Assembly (NCBI GenBank): GCA_903929485.1
Contig: CAIYUY010000290.1
Span: 1-53,535, forward strand
Direction: 5' to 3'
Source of the DNA: an uncultured Desulfuromonadales bacterium
GTDB taxonomy: Bacteria > Desulfobacterota > Desulfuromonadia > Geobacterales > CAIOGM01
DNA length: 53,535 nt
Position 1 is the first letter of the stretch, and each line of letters starts with the position of its first letter. The translations under genes were made by a program, and so were the position numbers. Shown in pieces: positions 26,169-35,937 of the stretch. Under the pieces are notes generated by a model, which was not told the origin of the DNA, searched no databases, and worked only from the letters and a program-made list of their open reading frames with translations.

Positions 26169-26703
26169 TGATAAGGGGAGGATTGTCTTGGCCATTGCTC
26201 GCGCCGCTATCTCTTCGAAATTCGGGAAGGGGCTTTCCTCTGACGAGAGCGCACCGTGGCTATCCGGGCCGGGGGCCTGTTTCGTGACGCTGACTATTAA
26301 CGGCCAGTTGCGGGGATGCATCGGCTCTCTGGAACCGTACCGTCCGCTCCTCCTGGATCTCAAGGAAAATGCCCTGGCGGCAGCCTTCCGTGATCCTCGG
26401 TTTCCGCCTCTGGGTGAACAGGAACTTATGGATATCCGGGTGGAGGTATCGCTTCTTTCACCGGTTATCCCCCTGCGGTTCCGCGACGAGGATGACGCCT
26501 TGGCGCAACTCCGTCCCGGAATCGATGGGGTACTCCTTGAATTCGGTCGAAATCGCGGCACGTTTTTGCCACAGGTATGGGAGCAGCTCCCCACCCCCGG
26601 ACAGTTTTTACATCACCTCAAGATAAAGGCAGGCCTTCCTCCCGCTTTCTGGGATGACGGCCTGCGGCTTTACCGCTACTCGGTGGATAGCTACAAGGAG
26701 TAG
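26161..26703 (+). CDS. amrA: AmmeMemoRadiSam system protein A (AMMECR1 domain)
   Basis: A 180-residue AMMECR1-domain protein: CFVTLTINGQLRGCIGSLEPYRPLLLDLKENA and FRDPRFPPL are the conserved core, with GNR-like FGRNRGTFLPQVWEQ near 125-140. The ATG at 26161 lies inside the end of the MEMO gene and has GAGGGGG upstream. A longer open frame in the same phase is not family-like before this Met. It converges with the tadC gene, with only eight bases between them and no separate terminator. Confidence 0.92.
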   Translation: MSDDKGRIVLAIARAAISSKFGKGLSSDESAPWLSGPGACFVTLTINGQLRGCIGSLEPYRPLLLDLKENALAAAFRDPRFPPLGEQELMDIRVEVSLLSPVIPLRFRDEDDALAQLRPGIDGVLLEFGRNRGTFLPQVWEQLPTPGQFLHHLKIKAGLPPAFWDDGLRLYRYSVDSYKE

Positions 26704-26711
26704 CTTCCTGT

Positions 26712-27620
26712 TTATTTGAGAACCGACTTGAGGTTGATGAAAGCCGGGGTCAGTATGACCACCAGGAGTCCCGGGAAAATGAATAATGCCAGGGGGACAA
26801 GCATTTTAGTGGCGGTTTTAGCGGCCTGTTCCTCGGCGATTTGTCTCCGCTTGATTCGTTGCGCATCGGAATAGGTTCTGAGGGTCTTGCCGAGACTGGT
26901 GCCGAACTTTTCCGTCTGGTGCAGCATGGCGACGAAGGAGCGGACGTCGTCCACCATGGTCCGCTCCACCAGTCCGTTCAGCGCCTCGGTTCGGGAGCGA
27001 CCGGCTCTGATCTCCATGATGACACGGTCGATCTCTTCGATGAGGGGATTGTGGCTGTCATGGAAATTATCCACTGTCTTGATGAGAGCTGCGTCCAGAC
27101 TCTGTCCGGACTCCACGCAGACGGTGAGGAGGTCGAGAACGTCGGGGAGCGTATGGAATATTTCGGTTTTCCTGAGACTTACACGATAATCAAGCCATAG
27201 GGTCGGGAGAAGATAGCCGCAAGCCGCGGCGCATACCGCCACCAGGAGAGAGCTGCTGCTCATTACGTCCCCTCGGGGTATGGCATAGAAGATCAGGTAC
27301 AAGGTCGGTAGGAGGATCGCCAAAAAAAGCTTGCCTCCCAAATAAACGTTTACCTTGTCGCTCTTGAAGCCTCCGCTGGAGACCAGTTCCCGGTACCGGA
27401 GCAGGTCGTTTGATTTCATCTTGATCTTGCTCCCCAGATCCGCCAGGAACGACTGCCATCGAGGGGGGGTGGGAACCAGGTCGGGACGTGACTCAACCTT
27501 GGACATGAGCCGGTGCACCCGGTTCCGGACCGTAACCCTCCGGTATACCATGGGGTAGATCAGCGCCCAGGTGAGAAGCATGACGATAATGAAAACAGTG
27601 GCGACTATGATGACGAGCAT
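26712..27620 (-). CDS. tadC: Tad pilus inner-membrane platform protein TadC
   Basis: A 302-residue type II secretion F-domain protein, the last gene of the Tad locus. Membrane helices are visible at about 1-22, 95-115, 122-145 and 270-295. The F domain lies between them, with PDVLDLLTVCVESGQSLDAAL and GTSLGKTLRTYSDAQRIKRRQIAEEQA. In the Tad machine it pairs with TadB to anchor the motor and pilus base. The start is 10 bases past the TadB stop. Confidence 0.92.
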   Translation of the reverse strand: MLVIIVATVFIIVMLLTWALIYPMVYRRVTVRNRVHRLMSKVESRPDLVPTPPRWQSFLADLGSKIKMKSNDLLRYRELVSSGGFKSDKVNVYLGGKLFLAILLPTLYLIFYAIPRGDVMSSSSLLVAVCAAACGYLLPTLWLDYRVSLRKTEIFHTLPDVLDLLTVCVESGQSLDAALIKTVDNFHDSHNPLIEEIDRVIMEIRAGRSRTEALNGLVERTMVDDVRSFVAMLHQTEKFGTSLGKTLRTYSDAQRIKRRQIAEEQAAKTATKMLVPLALFIFPGLLVVILTPAFINLKSVLK

Positions 27621-27630
27621 TGCGTTCCCT

Positions 27631-28590
27631 TCAGATACGGATATTGACGATTTTTTGAATCACCAGGAACCCGACGGCCTGGGCGGCTAGGACGGCATAG
27701 AGTACGTAACGACAGGTCTCGTTGGTGAAAAAAGGCTCCATGTAGCCGGGACTGACAACGCATATCATGCCGAAAACCACGAAGGGTAATCCCGAAAGGA
27801 TGTAACCGGATATTCTTCCCTCGGAAGTGTAGACGCGGATCTGGCGACGAACCTGGACTCTGGATCTGACTGTCTCGGCGAGTTTTTCCAGAGTTTCCGA
27901 TAAGCCGCCGCCGATTTCGTTGTTCATCTTGACGATGGTCACGAAGAAACGGAGATCAACGCTGTCGATCCGTTCCGGGAGACTCGCCACGGCGTCGGTG
28001 ATCCGCATGCCGAGCTTTTGTTGCTCATAGGTAACGCGAAAGAGTCCACCCGCCGGCTCCGGCATCATCTGACCGACCATTTCCACTGCCCCTGCCAGGG
28101 AGTGGCCTGCCTGGAGGGAGCGGGAAATCAAGATGAGGGCGTCAGGGATCTGTTCATCCAATTTGGAACGGCGCCGGACGCAGATAATTTTCAGGATGAA
28201 CGAAGGCAGGGACGCGGACAGTATTCCTCCCCCCAGGGCCAGGGGGAGGTTTCCCTTCAGAACAAGGACGACGATAAAACCTGTTGTAAAGGCTCCGAAG
28301 TTGAGGATTGTGAAGATGGTGGGACTCAGGCGGGTGCCCGAATATTCAAGAAGCCTCCCCACCGGTCCCTGGAGCGGTAGTCGGTGGATTATCTGTTCAA
28401 CCGGGGTCTCTTTCCTGAAGATGTTTTTAACATTATCCGTGGCTTGATTGTCCCACTCATTTCCCGCCATTCGACGAAGGCGGTGCTTCAGGGTGGCCGT
28501 GGGGGTCTTCCGTATGGCGCCAATGGCGGACCAAAGGGCGAAGACGAGGAGGAAAACAGCTGCAAAGGTAAGGATCAACGCCGCAAGCAT
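27631..28590 (-). CDS. tadB: Tad pilus inner-membrane platform protein TadB
   Basis: A 319-residue protein with an N-terminal anchor (MLAALILTFAAVFLLVFALW), a hairpin of helices near 100-140 and a C-terminal pair (about 255-319). The F domain contains IPDALILISRSLQAGHSLAGAVEMV and GGGLSETLEKLAETVRSRVQVRRQI. It is a paralogue of TadC and its partner in the inner membrane. It starts five bases after the CpaF stop. Confidence 0.92.
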   Translation of the reverse strand: MLAALILTFAAVFLLVFALWSAIGAIRKTPTATLKHRLRRMAGNEWDNQATDNVKNIFRKETPVEQIIHRLPLQGPVGRLLEYSGTRLSPTIFTILNFGAFTTGFIVVLVLKGNLPLALGGGILSASLPSFILKIICVRRRSKLDEQIPDALILISRSLQAGHSLAGAVEMVGQMMPEPAGGLFRVTYEQQKLGMRITDAVASLPERIDSVDLRFFVTIVKMNNEIGGGLSETLEKLAETVRSRVQVRRQIRVYTSEGRISGYILSGLPFVVFGMICVVSPGYMEPFFTNETCRYVLYAVLAAQAVGFLVIQKIVNIRI

Positions 28591-28595
28591 CGTGG

Positions 28596-29903
28596 TTACC
28601 TTTCGTCGAAGAGGTCGGAGGGGAGCTCATAATTGATCATCTTGAACCGCTCGACAAATTTGGGCCTTACTCCGGTGGAGCGGAATTCACCCAGAACCCG
28701 ACCGTCTTTATCGGTGCCCCGTTGCTCGAAGCGGAAAATGTCCTGCATGACGACGATACCCCCCTCCATGCCGGTGATTTCGGAGATCTTGACGATCTTT
28801 CTCGTCCCATCCTGAAAACGGACCAATTGTATGATGAGATGGATGGCGGAGGCAATCTGCTCCTTGATGGCCCGTTCGGGAAGATCCATCCCCGCCATGA
28901 GCACCATGGTGGACAATCGGGCCAGAGCGTCCCGCGCCGTATTGGCGTGGACGGTACAGATCGAGCCGTCGTGTCCGGTGTTCATGGCCTGGAGCATATC
29001 CATGGCCTCGCTACCGCGTACCTCGCCCATGATAATTCTGTCGGGCCGCATTCGCAGGGTATTCCGTAGCAGATCCCGCTGGGTCACCTCTCCTCGCCCT
29101 TCGATGTTCGCGGGGCGGGTCTCCAGGCGAACCACGTGGTCCTGCTTGAGTTGGAGTTCCGCTGAATCCTCGATGGTAATAATCCGTTCGTCGCTGGGGA
29201 TGAAGGCCGAGAGGACGTTGAGGAGGGTTGTCTTGCCGGTGCCGGTCCCGCCGCTGATGATGATGTTGAGTCTGGCCTTCACCGCTCCCTCAAGGATGGC
29301 GCTGATCCGATGGTCGAGGGTTCTCTTCTCCAGAAGATCGCCGATGGCCAAGGGGATCGTGCCGAAGCGTCGAATGGAAAGCGCCGGTCCGTCCAGCGCC
29401 AGCGGAGGGATGATGGCGTTAACCCGTGATCCGTCGGGTAGTCGGGCGTCCACATAGGGCGATAATTCATCGATCCGTCGGCCGACTTTTGTCACGATTC
29501 GTTCGATGATTTGCAACAGATGAGCGTTATCGCGGAAGGTTACATCACTTTTGTGTAATTTCCCGTCCTGTTCTATATAGACATTGTTGAAATTGTTTAC
29601 CAGTATATCCGAGATCCCCGGCGAGGCGATGAGCGGTTCCAGTGGCCCAAGACCAAAGGTCTCGTGCTGAATTTCGATGACCAGTCGCTCCTTCTCCTGC
29701 CGGGTTAGCGGAATGCTCTCCTCGGCGATGAGCGATTCAATGACAAAACCGATCTCTTTTTCCAGCTCGCCGCTCCGGAGGAGGTCGAGCTTGCTCAGGT
29801 CGATCCGTCTGATGAGACGTTTATGTATATGGCTCTTGAAGCTCTGCAGGGAACGGGGCAGGGCGTCGCCGCTCCGAGCCGGCACGGGGATGGTGGTGGA
29901 CAT
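28596..29903 (-). CDS. cpaF: Tad pilus ATPase CpaF/TadA
   Basis: A 435-residue secretion ATPase that powers Flp pilus assembly. Walker A is GGTGTGKT (218-225). The Asp box contains TIEDSAEL (243-250), and the Walker B region is RIIMGEVRG (289-297). The His box follows with [14 protein letters not shown]. The N-terminal helical part (about 20-100) is typical of the CpaF branch. I chose the start at 29903 because AGAGG precedes it; the 16 codons further upstream are not family-like. It is transcribed with cpaE, tadB and tadC. Confidence 0.95.
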   Translation of the reverse strand: MSTTIPVPARSGDALPRSLQSFKSHIHKRLIRRIDLSKLDLLRSGELEKEIGFVIESLIAEESIPLTRQEKERLVIEIQHETFGLGPLEPLIASPGISDILVNNFNNVYIEQDGKLHKSDVTFRDNAHLLQIIERIVTKVGRRIDELSPYVDARLPDGSRVNAIIPPLALDGPALSIRRFGTIPLAIGDLLEKRTLDHRISAILEGAVKARLNIIISGGTGTGKTTLLNVLSAFIPSDERIITIEDSAELQLKQDHVVRLETRPANIEGRGEVTQRDLLRNTLRMRPDRIIMGEVRGSEAMDMLQAMNTGHDGSICTVHANTARDALARLSTMVLMAGMDLPERAIKEQIASAIHLIIQLVRFQDGTRKIVKISEITGMEGGIVVMQDIFRFEQRGTDKDGRVLGEFRSTGVRPKFVERFKMINYELPSDLFDER

Positions 29904-29985
29904 CAATGACCTCTTCTGATAGGTGGAAGCTGTGAACCCTACGCCCCCCAACGGGTTGTCAAGGGGCAGATACTGAAGCCGGCGT

Positions 29986-31134
29986 TCAATGCGACCCGTT
30001 GCTCAATTCCGCCATTGTTCGGCTTGTTAACTCGGTGAGAGCCTTGGTGACAAGGGAACGAGGATAGCCGACCACCAGCGGGGTCCCTTTATAGATGGAT
30101 TCCTTTATTTCCACGTAGGAATTGGGAATGGTATGAAACGATTTGACGCCAAGGATTCTTTCCGCGTCGCTGATCCTGATGTCGTCTTTGGGGAGATACC
30201 TGTTGACGACTACCTTTACCCGATCCGGACCGAAACCCAGGCGACTCAGCGCCTTCAGGTAACGCCTGGCGTTGTTCAGCGCCGGCAGGGTAAGAGTGAG
30301 AGGATACAGAATGATGTCCGAGCCGTTGAATGTCTCCAGGTTACGCTCCGACAGGGATCCGCCGGTATCTATAATTGTTACACCGAACTGACTCTTGACC
30401 AAGGTAAGGAGATTCAGTATCTGATTCGGGGTGATACCGACGACAGCGCCGACTTCCTCCGGACCACAGAGAACCTTTAGTCCCGAAGCATGCTTGGTCA
30501 TGATACCCATGAGAAAACTTGCATCTATCTGCCCGACAGTCTCTTGTAGACTGCTCAGGGTATATGCCGGGGTGAGGTCCAAAAAAGCCGTGATGTCGTT
30601 GCTGAACGGATTCAGGTCCACCAGTGTCGTCATTTCCCCCTTGGCGCTAAGAGTCGCAGCCAAGTTGACGGCGATGCTGGTTGTTCCCATGCCGCCCGAG
30701 GGGTTATAGACGGTGATTATCTTTCCCCTCGTCTCATCCACCCCCTGTTTCTGGTCAAGCATCCGGGCGGTCCGCTCCACTGCATCGTCTAGTTCCTCGG
30801 TGTTGATGGGAGTCGTCAGATATTCTCCGGCTCCGGCTCGGATCAGCGTAAGTATCCAATCCGGGTGCTTTTCCATGGAGGTGACGATGATCATCGCATG
30901 GGGATTGTTGGCGAGAATGGCGGAGATATCCCTTACCCCCTGGGCGATTGACTGCGCCTCCAGGACGATCACCTGGGGAGGGGTGTCCGATTCAAGATAT
31001 TTCATCCCTTCCTGAAGAGAAGCGACCGAGGCGCTTACTTCAACCGGACGGCGGCATCGCGAGAGGAGATCGGCAATTACTGTCCTGGAAGCTCTGTCGC
31101 TATTGATGAGGAGTATTGTGAGGATGTTGGACAT
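29986..31134 (-). CDS. cpaE: Tad pilus localisation ATPase CpaE/TadZ
   Basis: A 382-residue protein with an N-terminal receiver-like domain (about 1-125, [13 protein letters not shown] to [16 protein letters not shown]). It lacks the acidic pocket of true response regulators. A ParA/MinD-type ATPase domain follows (about 140-375). The P-loop is atypical, SGGMGTTS, with no signature lysine after the glycines, which is common in the CpaE/TadZ group. These proteins mark the pole or site of pilus assembly. A promoter-like pair at 31232-31260 lies about 100 bases upstream, so cpaE may begin a second transcript of the locus. Confidence 0.92.
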   Translation of the reverse strand: MSNILTILLINSDRASRTVIADLLSRCRRPVEVSASVASLQEGMKYLESDTPPQVIVLEAQSIAQGVRDISAILANNPHAMIIVTSMEKHPDWILTLIRAGAGEYLTTPINTEELDDAVERTARMLDQKQGVDETRGKIITVYNPSGGMGTTSIAVNLAATLSAKGEMTTLVDLNPFSNDITAFLDLTPAYTLSSLQETVGQIDASFLMGIMTKHASGLKVLCGPEEVGAVVGITPNQILNLLTLVKSQFGVTIIDTGGSLSERNLETFNGSDIILYPLTLTLPALNNARRYLKALSRLGFGPDRVKVVVNRYLPKDDIRISDAERILGVKSFHTIPNSYVEIKESIYKGTPLVVGYPRSLVTKALTELTSRTMAELSNGSH

Positions 31135-31231
31135 AGTCACCATCGTGAAATTCGGAATTGATGCCTGGAACCGTACAGGGGGACGAAGAGTGATATCGAT
31201 TCGGTACGGTGACATGAGTGATAAAAACGCT

Positions 31232-31260
31232 ATTATAGCACTGTGTAAATATCATGTCTT
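31232..31260 (-). promoter_or_regulatory. Promoter candidate for the cpaE-cpaF-tadB-tadC half of the Tad locus
   Basis: On the minus strand, AAGACA (31260-31255) and a perfect TATAAT (31237-31232) are 17 bases apart. It lies in the 231-base gap between the tadG-like gene and cpaE. Confidence 0.5.
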
Positions 31261-31365
31261 GATCGGAAAAGCAATAATGCAGTAAGCCGACACTTCCTAC
31301 CAAGGTGGTGCATCCGGTGGGAATCGCCCGGATACAAAAATACCCTGACTTTTTCCCCCTGTTTA

Positions 31366-31815
31366 CTACTTGATCAGATGGGGTTTTTGGGAAGAGTTAA
31401 GGCGCGCCGTTGCCGTTGCCGATACGGGAAAGGAATCCAGCGAGCCGCCGACGCTTAAAATTCGGGCGAAAAAGGTAGGCACCGGACCGCCGTTGTGCGT
31501 GGAGTCCCGACTGACCGTGACCTGAACGCTGCTTGTGGGGGTCGGCGCCGCGCAGGATATAAGGGACTCATTTTCAAGGCAGACAGGTTCAATCGGTTGC
31601 AGTTTGACGCCGTCGGACTTGTTTTCCCGCACATAGTCCATTGCTACTTGCCGTGGGTCGCTGTTGCTTGCAAAGGCGGCTGCTCCAGCCAGCGCTCCGG
31701 CATCGGCAGCGTGTTGAAGTTCTCCTTTCACAATGTAGAGATGCCCCACATCCACCGCAAGACCGAGAAAGCCGATCAGTACCACCATGGCCAGTGCAAT
31801 GAAGACGGTCATCAC
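31366..31815 (-). CDS. tadG: TadG-like pilus assembly protein, possibly frameshifted at the start
   Basis: A 149-residue protein with one N-terminal membrane helix (MTVFIALAMVVLIGFLGLAVDVGHLY) followed by ELQHAADAGALAGAAA. This is the standard TadG/TadE-like opening. The chain is short for TadG, with no C-terminal von Willebrand domain. The ATG at 31815 lacks a properly spaced ribosome binding site. A TAATG junction at 31838 with the secretin stop offers a better start, but its frame (MIASRRRE) ends after eight codons. One extra base in the CGCCGG stretch near 31823 would fuse the two frames into a normal TadG N-terminus. This is a suspected frameshift or sequencing error. Confidence 0.75.
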   Translation of the reverse strand: MMTVFIALAMVVLIGFLGLAVDVGHLYIVKGELQHAADAGALAGAAAFASNSDPRQVAMDYVRENKSDGVKLQPIEPVCLENESLISCAAPTPTSSVQVTVSRDSTHNGGPVPTFFARILSVGGSLDSFPVSATATARLNSSQKPHLIK

Positions 31816-31837
31816 TCCCTCCGGCGCGAAGCGATCA

Positions 31838-34297
31838 TTACTTGCGAGGCATCCATTGAAACTCCGCCTGTTGCTCCGCCGTTAAAGCCTTATTGGCGAG
31901 GATTTCCGGCTTCGGATCGTCGACCGATGGTTTCATCAATCGGGGGGTGATGAAAAAGACCAACTCCTTTTCCATGATGTCGTCGGAAGTGGAGCGGAAG
32001 AGCGCCCCCAGTATGGGGATGTCGCCCATGAAGGGGATCTTGGACAAGGACTTGATGGTTTCACTCTGAAGCAGGCCGGCCAATACCAAGCTCTCACCTT
32101 CTTTCAACTGGACACTGGTTCTCACTTCGCGACTGTCTATGACCGGGTATCCACCCACCGAGGTGCTGGTGACATTGCTCACTTCGGCGGGATCGATCTT
32201 CAGATTAATCATGCCGTTTTCCAGTACTTCCGGTTTGAACTTCAGCTTGACACCCACATCCTGCCAGATGACGGTGGTGGTGCTCGCGCCATTGCTGCTC
32301 TGAAGTACGGGATAGGGGATCTTGCTCCCGGCCAGGAAATTGCCTTCTTCTCCGCTCCGGACCAAAAGATTTGGTTCCGCCAGGATCTTGGCCTTTTTAT
32401 TCGTGACCAAGGCGGTGAGCGCGGCGCCGATGCCCGGCTTGAAGAGTGAAAAACCCAGCTGATAGGCGTCAAAGGGAGAGGCGATTGCTCCCAGCGCCGT
32501 TGCCGAACCTGCCAAACTTCCCCCCAGACTTGTCGGACTGTTCAAGGCCGAGGCGAAACCTTCACCCTTGGTCCCCTTGACAAATGCGGTGACCCCCAGG
32601 CTCTTCAGCGCCTGTTTGTCAACCTGCGCGACTTTAACTTCCAGCAGTACCTGCTGTGGGTTGTCAATCTGTATCAGGTTGATGATCTTATAGATTTCAT
32701 GTGGCTTGCCGTGTTGCCCCGCTACCGTGCCGTCGGCGGCTTTCGGCGCTTCAACGTCACTTCTATTGGCGTAGGCTTTGGCCAGAAGTTCGATTTTGGT
32801 AATGGTCAGGTCATTGGTGGCTTTGCCCGAGAGGACCAGCGTTTCATTGGCATAAGCCACGGTGATCCGGTCATTGGGCGCGGCCTCCCGAATTTTCTCC
32901 TCAAGCTCACTGAGATCGGGTTTGACCCGGATGTTAAATGACTGTGAGCGGCCTTCTCTCTCCATGATGATGAGAGAAGTTTCACCTATTTTAACTCCCT
33001 TTACGATGAGGGTCGAACGGGAATGACCGTTATCCATCACGGGTGTGTAGGTGACGTTACTCCGTTCAACTATTGTCGCTATTTCCTTGTCGGCGATAAT
33101 GGGTGTAAAGATAGTTTGTTCCCCAACCGGGGAATCCTTGCCGTGGGCTGCGCCGTGGCGCGGATCGCTCAGAGTGAAATCCACGGTCAGAAGCTCTATC
33201 TTGTTGAGAGGTACCTCATAGCCTTTGACATGGATGTCATAGGTCTGTTCCCCCCCCCCTTCTTCCCATACGGTAAGGGCGCTTTTACCCAATGTTGTCC
33301 CGCTGATCTGCAGTTGCGTCGGCGTGATTCTGAAACATTTCAGAGAGGTATCCAGAGGTTCGCACCGTGTCACCGGTCTGGGGAGGTTCATGGTACTCAG
33401 GGGAAGAACGAGTTCCTGATAACCCTTCACACGAACAGTGAAGATCTGCTTCCCGCCATTTTCATCAACGACAGCTACCGAGGCTCTCCCCATCTTCATC
33501 CCGGTGATCTGAATTTGTTGCTTAGCCTTGATACTTACGCATTCAACAACAGCTGGATTATCGGATTCGCAACGTTGCGCCGGTTTTACCAGCGGTATCT
33601 TTTCACTGGAGTGGAGGGCGATTTCGCGCTCTACCGGTTGAGTTATCGCCTCGGACCGGCGGACAGTTTGAGCTGTTTTTTTAATCTCGCTCTTGGGGCG
33701 TGCGACTACATGGCCTATCATGGTCGGATCAACTGCTTCCGTTCGCTGGTACGCTGTTCCCCTTTCATTTTTCCTGATGAATCCTTGCGACTCTCCTCTC
33801 ACCACTAGGTCGAAGGACTCTTTTCCTTTTGCATTATCCCAAATAGTTACGGATGTCTCTCCCACAGCCATGCCGTCGATCTGGAGCCTGGAAGGGGATA
33901 TCTTCACGCACTTGACGATGGCGGGATTAGTCGCCTGCCATCGCGTGATCGGTTTTTGCAGGTCGATCACAACCATTTTTCTTAGCTCAATCTCCTTGAG
34001 TTCCCTCACGCGGATCTCGTAGGTGATTTTTTTTCCCTTGATATCCAAGACGGTCAGAGTCGTCTTGCCTGACGCCACTCCATTGATTTGCAGTTGTGTC
34101 GGTGTGATCCTGATGCAACCGGCAATGGCAGGGTCGGCTGATTCACACCGCTGCACCGGATTTTTCAGGATGATGGTCACACTTTTATTGAGACCAACCT
34201 GCGTCGTGTGGCTGGAAACAGCAATTGCCGGAAGCATCAGAAGCAAGGTCGGCAGCATCAGTATCCGAGTTGTCAGTTTCATCAGGTATCGGGTCAT
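31838..34297 (-). CDS. cpaC: Tad pilus secretin (CpaC/RcpA) with multiple N-terminal pilus domains
   Basis: An 819-residue outer-membrane secretin. After a signal peptide (about 1-28) there are four clear copies and one degenerate copy of the pilus N-terminal domain, at about 36-98, 105-168, 226-292, 297-359 and 393-459. Clear copies share a pattern of P-V-(Q/T)-R, (D/N)PA(I/V), (I/V)(T/S/K)P..LQI.G...G...(L/V)TV.(D/E). Cysteine pairs 9-10 residues apart occur in units 1 (51/61), 3 (243/253) and 4 (312/321). The usual architecture has a single such domain. The secretin core (about 540-800) is ordinary, with KAKILAEPNLLVRSGEEGNFLAG and LVLAGLL. The start overlaps the cpaB stop as ATGA. It forms the channel through which the Flp pilus exits. 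Confidence 0.94.
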   Translation of the reverse strand: MTRYLMKLTTRILMLPTLLLMLPAIAVSSHTTQVGLNKSVTIILKNPVQRCESADPAIAGCIRITPTQLQINGVASGKTTLTVLDIKGKKITYEIRVRELKEIELRKMVVIDLQKPITRWQATNPAIVKCVKISPSRLQIDGMAVGETSVTIWDNAKGKESFDLVVRGESQGFIRKNERGTAYQRTEAVDPTMIGHVVARPKSEIKKTAQTVRRSEAITQPVEREIALHSSEKIPLVKPAQRCESDNPAVVECVSIKAKQQIQITGMKMGRASVAVVDENGGKQIFTVRVKGYQELVLPLSTMNLPRPVTRCEPLDTSLKCFRITPTQLQISGTTLGKSALTVWEEGGGEQTYDIHVKGYEVPLNKIELLTVDFTLSDPRHGAAHGKDSPVGEQTIFTPIIADKEIATIVERSNVTYTPVMDNGHSRSTLIVKGVKIGETSLIIMEREGRSQSFNIRVKPDLSELEEKIREAAPNDRITVAYANETLVLSGKATNDLTITKIELLAKAYANRSDVEAPKAADGTVAGQHGKPHEIYKIINLIQIDNPQQVLLEVKVAQVDKQALKSLGVTAFVKGTKGEGFASALNSPTSLGGSLAGSATALGAIASPFDAYQLGFSLFKPGIGAALTALVTNKKAKILAEPNLLVRSGEEGNFLAGSKIPYPVLQSSNGASTTTVIWQDVGVKLKFKPEVLENGMINLKIDPAEVSNVTSTSVGGYPVIDSREVRTSVQLKEGESLVLAGLLQSETIKSLSKIPFMGDIPILGALFRSTSDDIMEKELVFFITPRLMKPSVDDPKPEILANKALTAEQQAEFQWMPRK

Positions 34298-35193
34298 TCC
34301 GTCGCCTCTTGAAGGGGTATTATGGAATGCGATGTTTCTTTTGCTTTGGATGACAGTTGGATGATTTCCATAATGACTTTTGATTTGGGGTGCTGCTGTG
34401 ACCGTGGTGACGCAACGGAGTGTTTGACATGGGTCGGCGTAGGAACCGGTTTTACGTCGGGCGCCTTCGCCCTGTTAAGCGCCTTGGAGACCGTCATGCC
34501 GGTGGTAGTGACATCGGCGGTGTCGATGACATTGCGCAGCAACAGTTGCAGTGATCCTTTTTTTGAACCGACGATGAGTTTTTCCGCATCAGCGGGAAGC
34601 AGATCCAGGGTGACCGTGGGGACGATGGTCGGTTTCCCCTCCTTTTGATCCGTGGCCTGGGCGCTGGCCAAAACCGGAATGTTCTGGAGGATGATCTTGC
34701 TGAACTGATCGTCTTGATCATTGACGTACGTGGGAAGTTGCGTGGTGAGCACCACGTCCACCCTGCTGCCGGGGGTGATGAAGCCGGCGACCCCCGCGAC
34801 TTCGTTTACCGCGACAGTGACGGCCCGATGTCCCTGGGGAACTATGTAGGTCATGACTCCTCCCATCTCGGCGCGATTCACCGGCATAAGTTTGGAATCG
34901 GTGACGATGTCGCCGGCGCTGATCTGCCGGATGGCGACTCTCCCCTGTACTTTGCTGTCACGGGGAAAATATCCCTGTTGGGGCAGATTTTCCTTTGGCC
35001 ATGCCGCCATCTTGAGATTTGCAGCATCCAGTTTCGCTCCCACCGGGATGTCGCGGGCGGCCACGAAAACCGTTATCTCTTGATGTTGTTTGGTCTCCTG
35101 TTTATTGAGAAATTGGTAGACCAGATACGACGCGACGCCCGCCAGTGCGAGCGCGACAACAAGGACTATGGATATGGCGCTTAGTCTGGTCAT
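34294..35193 (-). CDS. cpaB: Tad pilus periplasmic protein CpaB/RcpC
   Basis: A 299-residue protein with an N-terminal membrane anchor (about 5-27). A SAF domain follows (about 40-105: VFVAARDIPVGAKLDAANLKMAAWP and VAIRQISAGDIVT), then the RcpC beta domain with GHRAVTVAVNEVAGVAGFITPGSRVDVV (about 120-147). The C-terminal 60 residues are Pro/Lys/Ser-rich and not conserved-looking. CpaB proteins are thought to support or gate the secretin. It is coupled to the secretin by an ATGA overlap. Confidence 0.93.
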   Translation of the reverse strand: MTRLSAISIVLVVALALAGVASYLVYQFLNKQETKQHQEITVFVAARDIPVGAKLDAANLKMAAWPKENLPQQGYFPRDSKVQGRVAIRQISAGDIVTDSKLMPVNRAEMGGVMTYIVPQGHRAVTVAVNEVAGVAGFITPGSRVDVVLTTQLPTYVNDQDDQFSKIILQNIPVLASAQATDQKEGKPTIVPTVTLDLLPADAEKLIVGSKKGSLQLLLRNVIDTADVTTTGMTVSKALNRAKAPDVKPVPTPTHVKHSVASPRSQQHPKSKVIMEIIQLSSKAKETSHSIIPLQEATE

Positions 35194-35220
35194 GAACTCT
35201 CCAGATTACTATTAGTACAT

Positions 35221-35661
35221 TTAATTTTCATAGCGCATGGCTGCTTCACCCTTGATGGTGATGTTATTCAGCCCGGGGATGATGGAAGGGACAACTGTCT
35301 GGAACGGCAGTGTCACCGTCACGAGAATGGGAAAACCGGAACTGGGTGGGGACGTAATTGTCGCGCCACTGGACGTAAATACGATCGCCAATCCCGGTTG
35401 ATTCGGAACGAGTGCTTTTATCTGAGATATTGCCGTGGTCATGGGCAAAAACGGGCGCGCCAGGGCCGCATATCGTGCCCCAACGCGCGCCGCATTATTC
35501 AGCGTGTTTTTTGTGTAGACAGCCCTGCCGAATTCGATGATACCGAACACGATCAACATCAGAAGCGAAAGTGACAAAGCCAACTCAACCATGGCGGCGC
35601 CCTGTTCCGTTTTTCGCTTCCTCGTTTTTCCTGACTGCTGTAAAAAACGGAGGAAAGACAT
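35221..35661 (-). CDS. tadE: TadE-family pseudopilin-like protein
   Basis: A 146-residue TadE-like protein. A basic N-terminus (about 1-18) is followed by EQGAAMVELALSLSLLMLIVFGIIEFGRAVY, the conserved cleavage-and-helix segment with Gly-Ala and Glu+5. TLNNAARVGARYAA follows. The rest is a small beta domain. TadE-type proteins are processed like prepilins and are minor parts of the Flp pilus. AGGAGG precedes the ATG. Confidence 0.9.
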   Translation of the reverse strand: MSFLRFLQQSGKTRKRKTEQGAAMVELALSLSLLMLIVFGIIEFGRAVYTKNTLNNAARVGARYAALARPFLPMTTAISQIKALVPNQPGLAIVFTSSGATITSPPSSGFPILVTVTLPFQTVVPSIIPGLNNITIKGEAAMRYEN

Positions 35662-35754
35662 TAGGCTTTCCTCCTGAAGTGCGCAAGCATAGTGAGCCTG
35701 TTTTGTGGAATCCGCCCGAAATCCGTCCGACTTACTGGATTTAAGCTGCGTCGG

Positions 35755-35937
35755 TTATTGGAAACTGCACGCGGTAGTACTGAACGCCTGGCTTACCTTG
35801 TTTTTGATCATCGGTAATGAAGCGACCGCGGCGATGGAGATGAGGCTGACAATCAGGGCGTATTCAAGCATCGTTGCGCCTCTTTTGCATTGGAGCTTGG
35901 AAGGAAGCTTTACATACTTGCTGATCATGTTTTTCAT
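35755..35937 (-). CDS. flp: Flp-type major pilin
   Basis: A 60-residue Flp prepilin. A basic leader (MKNMISKYVKLPSKLQCKRG) ends at Gly20. The mature pilin starts ATMLEYALIVSLI with Glu at +5 and Tyr at +6, the Flp signature. It has cysteines at 17 (in the leader) and 57. I chose the ATG at 35937 because AGGAG precedes it; a longer frame begins at 36027 but is not pilin-like. It is the first gene of the Tad locus. No prepilin peptidase gene is in the window. Confidence 0.95.
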   Translation of the reverse strand: MKNMISKYVKLPSKLQCKRGATMLEYALIVSLISIAAVASLPMIKNKVSQAFSTTACSFQ

